A DNA stretch of 64,000 nucleotides. It comes from Enhydrobacter sp. GTDB taxonomy: Bacteria; Pseudomonadota; Alphaproteobacteria; Reyranellales; Reyranellaceae. The stretch spans positions 3,095,001-3,159,000 of the forward strand of contig NZ_CP126889.1 in NCBI RefSeq assembly GCF_030246845.1, in the 5' to 3' direction. Below the pieces are notes generated by a model. That model saw only the letters and a list, made by a program, of their open reading frames with translations. It was not told the origin of the DNA and did not search any database. Both the position numbers and the translations under genes were made by a program. Positions 58,480-64,000 of the stretch are shown here, one piece after another (position 1 is the stretch's first letter; the number at the start of each line of letters is the position of its first letter).

Positions 58480-60516
58480 CTAACGCAACGCAGCCGCGAT
58501 GTTGCCGCCGTCGACGGTGATCACCGCGCCGGTCGTCTTGGTGGCCTTGGCGAGGGCGACGAAGGCCTGCGCCACATCGTCGGCCGTCACTTCGAGGCCG
58601 AGCAGGTTGCCGCCCATGTAGTCGGCCTCGCTGACCCCGCGTGCCCTGGAGCGCCGGGCGATCATCTCGTCGGTGAGCAGGCCGGAGCGGATGCGGTCGG
58701 CGTTGACCGCATTGGAGCGGATGCCGTCGGCGCCATGGTCGAGAGCATACTGGCGACTCAGGAACAGCGTCGCCGCCTTGGGCAGCCCGTAGGGGCCGAA
58801 GTCGGGGCCCGGATTCACCGCCTGCTTGGACGTATTGAAGAGCAGACAGCCACCCAGGCCCTGCGCCTTCATGATGCGCACGGCGTTCTGCGCCACGCTC
58901 TGGTGGGCCCAGAAATTGAGCTCGAAGCTCTGGCGCAAGATCGCCTCGTCGACCTCGCCGATCTTGCCCTGCCAGGCGGCACCCGCGTTGGAGACGACGA
59001 TGTCGATGCCGCCGTAGGTCGCCGCTACCTTGTCGAAGGCCGCCCGCACCTCGAGGGGCTTGGTCACGTCGCAGGCGATGGCGACGCCTTTGGCCGTCGA
59101 GATGTCGCGGTCGAGCACGACCACCTCGGCGCCCTCGCGCGCAAAGGCCTGCGCGGTGGCGGCGCCGATGCCCGAGGCGCCGCCGGTGACGACCACAATG
59201 CGGCGTGCCAGCGGCTTCTCCGCTGCCGCGCCGAGCTTGGCCTGCTCCAGCGACCAGTACTCGATATCGAAGATGTCCGGCTCGGGAATGCTCTCGTAAC
59301 GGCCCAGCCGCTCGGCGTCGGCGATCACCTCGACCGTGGTCTCCGCCAAGTCCGCCGCGATCCTGGCGTCCCTGGAGCTGTTGCCGATACCGAACAGGCC
59401 GAGGCCGGGCACCAGTACGACGCGCGGAACGGGATCGAGCTCCGTCTTGGGCGGCGCCTGTCGGGCATTGTGACGCGCGAAGTAGCCGCGGTAGTCGGCG
59501 ATGTACTTGTCGAGCGCCTTCCGCGCCCCGGCCCTGAAGATATCCAGCTTTCCGGCCTCGGGCGGCGGCACGACCAGCGGGGTAGGCTTGGTGCGGATCG
59601 CATGATCGGGCGTCACCGGACCCTGCTGGCTGTAGCGCGCGATGTCCTTGCCGTTGACGAAAGCAAGAATCTCCGGACTGGTGCGGAACTCGAACACGAA
59701 GCGCCGGGCGGCTTCTCGTCCACCGGCTTGCGCGGGAATCGAGAGCAGGCCGCGCAGGATCGGCGCCACGTCCGCCGCCGTGGCCGGTCCTGCCGGAAGC
59801 GATGCCGCCGGGAAGATCCTGCGCCTGGCGTCGGCGAACCGCTGCTCGGCCAAGGTCACCAGGTCGATCATGCGCACATAAGCCTCTTGGGCCGTGGCGC
59901 CCATGGTGAAGATGCCGTGCTTCAGCAGGATCAATCCCTCGGCATCGGGATTCGCCCGGCTCACCTCGGCCGCCTTCTTGGCGAGCGCGAAGCCCGGCAT
60001 GATGTAGGGCACCAGCGCGGCGCGCTTGCCGAAGACGTCGGCCGCGAGCGCCGCGCCATCCGGCTGGTCGGTCAGCGCCAATACGGCGTTCGAGTGCGTG
60101 TGATCGATGAACTTGTGCGGCAAGAAGGCATGCAGCAGCGTTTCCACCGAAGGGTTCGGCGACTTGCTGTCGAGAAGGTTGCAGCGCTGGACGTTCACCA
60201 TCTCCTCGTCGCTGAGCGCCGGCAGCCCGATCAGGGCGCCGAGCGGGGCGAGACGCACGGCGGGCAGCCCGGGCGCCTCGATCGTGCCCATGTCCCAGCC
60301 GCTGCCCTTAACGCACAGCACCTCGACGGGTGCGCCGGTGAGATCGGTGACGGTCGTCTTGACCGAAGTATTGCCGCCGCCATGCAGCACCAGGCGGGGT
60401 TCGCCGCCGAGCAGCCGCGTGGTGTAGACGCGCAGCGCCAAATCCTCGCCAATGCCCTTTGCCGCGTGATGCGCGACCGCCGCCTTGGCATCGCTGTGGG
60501 ACCAGAGATTCTTCAT
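58480..60516 (-). CDS. Bifunctional class II aldolase/short-chain dehydrogenase (RhaD type)
   Basis: Fusion of 678 residues known from rhizobial rhamnose use. The N-domain (1 to about 240) is a class II aldolase with catalytic E125 in NPSVETLLHAFL, H139/H141 in DHTHSNAV and LLKHGIFTMG. The C-domain (about 425-678) is an SDR with VVTGGASGIGAATA, VSNAGAAW and YGLPKAA. It would split a deoxyketose phosphate to DHAP and lactaldehyde and oxidise or reduce the aldehyde. No rhamnose kinase or isomerase gene is adjacent. The intact Glu here contrasts with the aldolase at 39259. Confidence 0.9.
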   Translation of the reverse strand: MKNLWSHSDAKAAVAHHAAKGIGEDLALRVYTTRLLGGEPRLVLHGGGNTSVKTTVTDLTGAPVEVLCVKGSGWDMGTIEAPGLPAVRLAPLGALIGLPALSDEEMVNVQRCNLLDSKSPNPSVETLLHAFLPHKFIDHTHSNAVLALTDQPDGAALAADVFGKRAALVPYIMPGFALAKKAAEVSRANPDAEGLILLKHGIFTMGATAQEAYVRMIDLVTLAEQRFADARRRIFPAASLPAGPATAADVAPILRGLLSIPAQAGGREAARRFVFEFRTSPEILAFVNGKDIARYSQQGPVTPDHAIRTKPTPLVVPPPEAGKLDIFRAGARKALDKYIADYRGYFARHNARQAPPKTELDPVPRVVLVPGLGLFGIGNSSRDARIAADLAETTVEVIADAERLGRYESIPEPDIFDIEYWSLEQAKLGAAAEKPLARRIVVVTGGASGIGAATAQAFAREGAEVVVLDRDISTAKGVAIACDVTKPLEVRAAFDKVAATYGGIDIVVSNAGAAWQGKIGEVDEAILRQSFELNFWAHQSVAQNAVRIMKAQGLGGCLLFNTSKQAVNPGPDFGPYGLPKAATLFLSRQYALDHGADGIRSNAVNADRIRSGLLTDEMIARRSRARGVSEADYMGGNLLGLEVTADDVAQAFVALAKATKTTGAVITVDGGNIAAALR

Positions 60517-60581
60517 GGCAGTAGACTACCACGCACGCGGCGCCGAGCCGAAGGTGCCGCAATGTTCGCGCTGCGTGATCG

Positions 60582-61082
60582 CTACTGGCCCGCCTTCATC
60601 TCGACGATGGTCTTGGCCATCACCGCTTCCTGGTCCCAGGGGAACAGGATCCAGGTGTCCTGGCTGACCTCGGTGATGTAGCTGTCGACCTCCGGCCGGC
60701 CGGCAGGCTTGGCGTAGACCGTCGCGAAATGGGCCTCCGGCAGGAGCGCACGCACGGCGCGGGCCGTCACCCCTGTATCGACCAGGTCATCCACGATCAG
60801 CCATCCCTTGCCCTTGTCGTCGGCGGCCGTCGTCCCCTTCAGGACCTCGACCCGGGCGCCGCGTTCCATGCGGTCGTAGGTCGAGCAGCACACCGTGTCG
60901 ATCAGGCGCAGGTTGAGCTCGCGGGCGATGATGGCCGCCGGCACCAGACCGCCGCGCGTGACCGCCACCAGCCCCTTGAACGGGCCGAGATCGGCCAGCC
61001 GCCACGCGAGCGCCCGGGCATCCCGGTGCAGCTCCGCCCACGACACGGGGAACATCTTATTGTAGCCGCCGGCAATCGCCAT
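60582..61082 (-). CDS. gpt: Xanthine-guanine phosphoribosyltransferase
   Basis: Purine salvage enzyme of 166 residues making XMP and GMP from the free bases and PRPP. The PRPP loop is [14 protein letters not shown] (about 94-107), and [22 protein letters not shown] is the xanthine/guanine-specific hood and C-terminal block. ATG 61080-61082. It is divergent from the first TerC gene, 125 nt away, a gap in which I see only the AAGAGG and GGAGGA ribosome-like sites. Confidence 0.93.
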   Translation of the reverse strand: MAIAGGYNKMFPVSWAELHRDARALAWRLADLGPFKGLVAVTRGGLVPAAIIARELNLRLIDTVCCSTYDRMERGARVEVLKGTTAADDKGKGWLIVDDLVDTGVTARAVRALLPEAHFATVYAKPAGRPEVDSYITEVSQDTWILFPWDQEAVMAKTIVEMKAGQ

Positions 61083-61207
61083 GCGATCTCGCTTTCGCGC
61101 GCTGCGATAGTCCGCCCCGTGCCGCCGCGCAAGAGGTCCGTGACGCGGCGTTCGGGGTTTACAGGGTCGGTCCGGCCGTTATGGTGCGGCGCCCCCGGAG
61201 GAATTGA

Positions 61208-61963
61208 ATGGTCTTCGTAGTACCCGATCTGTCATCGGCCGCGTTCTGGGCCGCGCTATGGGAGATCATCGTCGCGAATATCATTCTGTCGGGCGACAAT
61301 GCCATGGTGATCGCGATGGCGTGCCACAACCTGTCCGACCGATATCGCAGGCCGGCGATCCTGTTCGGCAGCGCCGGCGCCATCGTGCTGCGCATCGTCT
61401 TCTGTGCCGTGATCGGCCTGCTGCTGGCCGTGCCGTATCTCAAGCTGGTGGGAGGCGCGCTCCTGCTGTGGATCGGCGTCAAGCTGCTGCTCGACGAGGA
61501 GGAGGAGGCAAAGATCAAGGCGCACGACAATATCTGGGCGGCAATCTGGACGATCATCGTCGCGGATGCGGTGATGAGCCTCGACAATGCGATCGCCATC
61601 GCCGCGGCGGCGAAGGGCGATTTCACGCTGATCGCGACCGGCCTGGTCATCTCCATTCCGATCATTGTCTTCGGTGCGACGCTGATCTCCCATGTGCTGG
61701 ACCGCTTTCCCTGGCTCGGCCTGGTCGGCGCCGCCCTGATCGGCTGGATCGCAGGCGAGGTGATCGCTGGCGAGGGCCGGGTCGATCAGGTCGACGCCAC
61801 CGGCCAGCTCGTCGAGTTCGTGAGGCCGGTAACCATCGCCGACTGGCTCGATCACACGGTTCCCCATGCGGAGACGATCTGCGCCGCCCTGGGCGCCGGT
61901 CTGGTCGTCCTTGTCGGCCTGCTTCTCGCCCGGCTCCATGCCCGTCAGGCCGGGAAGGGCTAA
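61208..61963 (+). CDS. TerC/YjbE-family membrane protein 1
   Basis: Integral membrane protein of 251 residues with about seven helices. Paired acidic motifs LSGDNAMVIAMA (about 26-37) and MSLDNAIAIAAAA (about 121-133) mark the TerC family, whose members export manganese or load metal into secreted enzymes. An acidic loop DEEEEAKIK sits between helices. No yybP-ykoY manganese riboswitch is visible upstream. GGAGGA precedes the ATG. A shorter paralogue follows. Confidence 0.9.
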   Translation: MVFVVPDLSSAAFWAALWEIIVANIILSGDNAMVIAMACHNLSDRYRRPAILFGSAGAIVLRIVFCAVIGLLLAVPYLKLVGGALLLWIGVKLLLDEEEEAKIKAHDNIWAAIWTIIVADAVMSLDNAIAIAAAAKGDFTLIATGLVISIPIIVFGATLISHVLDRFPWLGLVGAALIGWIAGEVIAGEGRVDQVDATGQLVEFVRPVTIADWLDHTVPHAETICAALGAGLVVLVGLLLARLHARQAGKG

Positions 61964-62018
61964 GGCGAATTCTTGAAGTCGAGATCCTCGAGGCAATTTC
62001 GGGACGAGCGGAGCGCAG

Positions 62019-62651
62019 ATGGATACTCTGGGGCTACAACTGGACGCCGCCTCGCTGTCGGCCCTCCTGCAGGTCGTTCTGATCGACCTCGTGATGTCGG
62101 GGGACAATGCCATCATCATCGGCATGGCGGTGGCGGGCCTCCCGAAGGAGAGCAGGGCCAAGATCATCTTCTGGGGCGTCGCCGGCGCCACCGTGCTGCG
62201 CATCGGCTTTGCGCTGATCACCACCCAGCTTCTCGCGATCGTCGGCCTGACGCTGGCCGGCGGCCTGCTGCTGCTGTGGGTCGCGTGGCGAATGTACCGC
62301 GAGCTGCGCATGAAGAGCCGCCATGCCGTGGGCGAGCTGCCCGCCGAGAGCGCGCGCGCACAGCCCAAGTCGGCAGGCCAGGCGATGCTGCAGATCATCC
62401 TGGCCGACATCTCCATGTCGCTCGACAACGTGCTCGCCGTGGCCGGCGCGGCGCGCGACCACAAGGCGGTGCTGTGGATCGGCCTTGCGCTCTCGGTGGT
62501 GCTGATGGCCGTCGCCTCCAACTTCATCGCCCGCATCCTCGACCGCTACCACTGGGTCGCGTGGATCGGCTTCGCCATCGTCGTCTATGTCGCCCTCGAC
62601 ATGATCTGGGCCGGAACGCACGAGGTTGTTGCTGCGACGGGGAAGGCGTAG
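62019..62651 (+). CDS. TerC/YjbE-family membrane protein 2
   Basis: Paralogue of 210 residues with the same acidic pair, MSGDNAIIIGMA (about 26-37) and MSLDNVLAVAGAA (about 133-145), and about seven helices but a shorter C-terminus. It follows the first TerC gene by 55 nt on the same strand, so both are probably co-expressed and may form a mixed complex. Metal specificity, probably Mn, is inference from the family. Confidence 0.9.
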   Translation: MDTLGLQLDAASLSALLQVVLIDLVMSGDNAIIIGMAVAGLPKESRAKIIFWGVAGATVLRIGFALITTQLLAIVGLTLAGGLLLLWVAWRMYRELRMKSRHAVGELPAESARAQPKSAGQAMLQIILADISMSLDNVLAVAGAARDHKAVLWIGLALSVVLMAVASNFIARILDRYHWVAWIGFAIVVYVALDMIWAGTHEVVAATGKA

Positions 62652-62672
62652 ACAGGCGCCGACGGAGGAATC

Positions 62673-63872
62673 TTGAGCGAAGGTCGGGCTGACGAGCGAT
62701 GGCGGTATCAGGCGCGCGCGCCCTATGCGACCTTGCCGTGGGCGAGCCGTGGCCGTCTGCATCCCGAGCCCGAGACGCCGACGCGCAGCCCGTTCCAGCG
62801 CGACCGTGATCGGATCATCCATTCCACGGCCTTCCGGCGGTTGAAGCACAAGACCCAGGTGTTCGTCTATCACGAGGGCGATCATTATCGCACGCGCCTC
62901 ACCCATTCGCTCGAGGTGGCGCAGATCGCGCGCACCATCTGCCGCACGTTGCGTTTCGACGAGGATCTCGGCGAGGCGGTCGCGCTGGCCCACGATCTCG
63001 GCCATACGCCATTCGGCCATGCCGGCGAGGAGGCGCTGCACGCGGCGATGAAGCCGTTCGGCGGCTTCGACCACAATGCCCAGACGCTGCGCATCCTGAC
63101 CAAGCTCGAGGAGCGGTACGCCGAGTTCAACGGTCTCAACCTCACCTGGGAGACGCTGGAAGGCGCGGTGAAGCACAACGGGCCGCTGCTGAAGGACGGT
63201 CGTACGCTCGAGGATCTGCCGGCCGCCATCGTCGAGTACTGCCGCGACCACGACCTCGAGCTGGGTGGTCATGCCGGACCCGAGGCCCAGATCGCGGCCC
63301 TCTCCGACGACATCGCCTACAACAACCACGACATCGACGACGGCCTGCGCGCCGGCCTGTTCGAGATCGCCGATCTCAGAGATCTGCCGCTGGTGGGCGA
63401 TATGTTCACTTTGGTGGAGAAGACCTATCCCGGCCTCGCCCCCTCGCGACTGATCCACGAAGCGATACGGCGCATGATCAACGCCATGGTCGAGGATGTG
63501 CTGGCCGAGACGCGGCGACGGCTGGCCGAGGCGGGTCCCGGTTCCGTGGCGGACATCCGTGCGCTCGGCCGGCCGGTCGTCGCCTTCTCCGAGTCGATGG
63601 CCGCCAACGACCGCATCATCAAGGCATTTCTCTACAAGCGCATGTACGAGCATTGGCATCTGAACCGCTCGCATTCCAAGGCGCGCCGCGTGGTCATGGA
63701 CCTGTTCGGGCTTCTCTTCGCCGAGCCCAATTGCCTGCCGCCGCCATGGCGCGAACGCGCCGAGGCGGCCGAGCGTGCCGGCCGCGCCCGGGTCGTTGCC
63801 GACTACATCGCCGGCATGACCGACCGCTACGCCCTCGACGAGCACAAGCGGCTGTTCGATCTCTATCAGTAG
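62673..63872 (+). CDS. dgt: Deoxyguanosinetriphosphate triphosphohydrolase-like protein
   Basis: HD-domain enzyme that splits dNTPs into nucleoside and triphosphate, 399 residues. The HD metal site is H78 (RLTHSLEV) and H107-D108 ([13 protein letters not shown]), with the distal Asp in [15 protein letters not shown]; the start region [20 protein letters not shown] is standard. It begins at TTG 62673, four bases after GGAGGAA. Followed by argS, an order conserved in many alphaproteobacteria. Confidence 0.93.
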   Translation: MSEGRADERWRYQARAPYATLPWASRGRLHPEPETPTRSPFQRDRDRIIHSTAFRRLKHKTQVFVYHEGDHYRTRLTHSLEVAQIARTICRTLRFDEDLGEAVALAHDLGHTPFGHAGEEALHAAMKPFGGFDHNAQTLRILTKLEERYAEFNGLNLTWETLEGAVKHNGPLLKDGRTLEDLPAAIVEYCRDHDLELGGHAGPEAQIAALSDDIAYNNHDIDDGLRAGLFEIADLRDLPLVGDMFTLVEKTYPGLAPSRLIHEAIRRMINAMVEDVLAETRRRLAEAGPGSVADIRALGRPVVAFSESMAANDRIIKAFLYKRMYEHWHLNRSHSKARRVVMDLFGLLFAEPNCLPPPWRERAEAAERAGRARVVADYIAGMTDRYALDEHKRLFDLYQ

Positions 63873-63928
63873 GCCGCTCGGCCAACCGTCGGATGACAAA
63901 CGGCGCCGATTGAGCAATACCGCGCCCC

Positions 63929-64000
63929 ATGAATCCCTATCGTCAATTCGTCGGCGAGATCGAGGCCGCGCTGCGGGCCATGCAGGCCGCCGGAGAGCTG
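63929..64000 (+). CDS. argS: Arginyl-tRNA synthetase (first 24 codons)
   Basis: Only the start is in the window: MNPYRQFVGEIEAALRAMQA and four more residues, the beginning of the N-terminal Add1 domain that reads the tRNA D-loop. The assignment rests on this opening and on the dgt-argS order typical of alphaproteobacteria. ATG 63929; 56 nt after dgt. Confidence 0.75.
   Translation, partial: MNPYRQFVGEIEAALRAMQAAGEL

Noticed and set aside
61083..61207. A yybP-ykoY manganese riboswitch before the TerC genes
   Set aside because: Such riboswitches often precede TerC genes, but I cannot find the conserved paired loops in the 125-nt gap.

Overview
This is chromosomal DNA from a high-GC alphaproteobacterium. 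The dgt-argS order at the right end, NdvA-like exporter, DUF1127 protein, PuuE-type allantoinase, and wealth of CoA, flavin-monooxygenase and amidohydrolase genes fit a soil or water organism of the Rhizobiales/Rhodospirillales (Reyranella- or Bradyrhizobium-like; genus is a guess). Coding density is very high, no stretch over about 200 bases lacks a gene, and I see no phage, transposase, CRISPR array, tRNA or rRNA. The window starts inside an MFS efflux gene and ends 24 codons into argS.

Layout. 1-2484: emrAB-type efflux pair with a divergent LysR regulator. 2481-5229: a two-barrel outer-membrane protein followed by a carotenoid oxygenase. 5282-6599: divergent TetR/GST pair. 6675-11289: enoyl-CoA hydratases, a metal-dependent amidohydrolase, an MhpD-like hydratase, a DUF1127 protein and a beta carbonic anhydrase. 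11300-14531: two PLP aminotransferases and a Rid-family protein. 14572-15933: phenylalanine hydroxylase with a divergent AsnC/Lrp regulator. 16006-21829: M20 amidohydrolase, NdvA-like exporter and a taurine/nitrate-type ABC importer. 21836-28420: methyltransferase, two luciferase-like monooxygenases, a CodA-like deaminase, HpaI-type aldolase, aldose epimerase and SDR. 28432-32664: nucleotide cyclase, Hsp20, hydrolase and fumC.

32671-39999 is the most interesting block. A homodimeric 2-oxoacid dehydrogenase E1, methylthioribose kinase (mtnK), methylthioribose-1-phosphate isomerase (mtnA) and an MFS transporter form one minus-strand operon. Divergent from it are a second AsnC/Lrp regulator and a class II aldolase-like gene. 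The rest of the methionine salvage pathway is absent, so this looks like a shortened methylthioribose/5-deoxypentose route coupled to oxoacid oxidation.

40025-55560: membrane protein, PhzF protein, acyl-CoA ligase, Baeyer-Villiger monooxygenase, two zinc amidases, puuE, a frame-disrupted acyl-CoA ligase, lipoproteins, amidohydrolase, EamA transporter and an NTF2-fused flavin monooxygenase. 55654-60516: amidohydrolase, aldo/keto reductase and TauD dioxygenase operon beside a RhaD-type aldolase-dehydrogenase. 60582-64000: gpt, two TerC proteins, dgt and argS.

Between genes lie five copies of a roughly 70-95 nt inverted-repeat element, a trio of palindromes spaced exactly 21 bp apart, and several operator-like repeats in divergent promoters.
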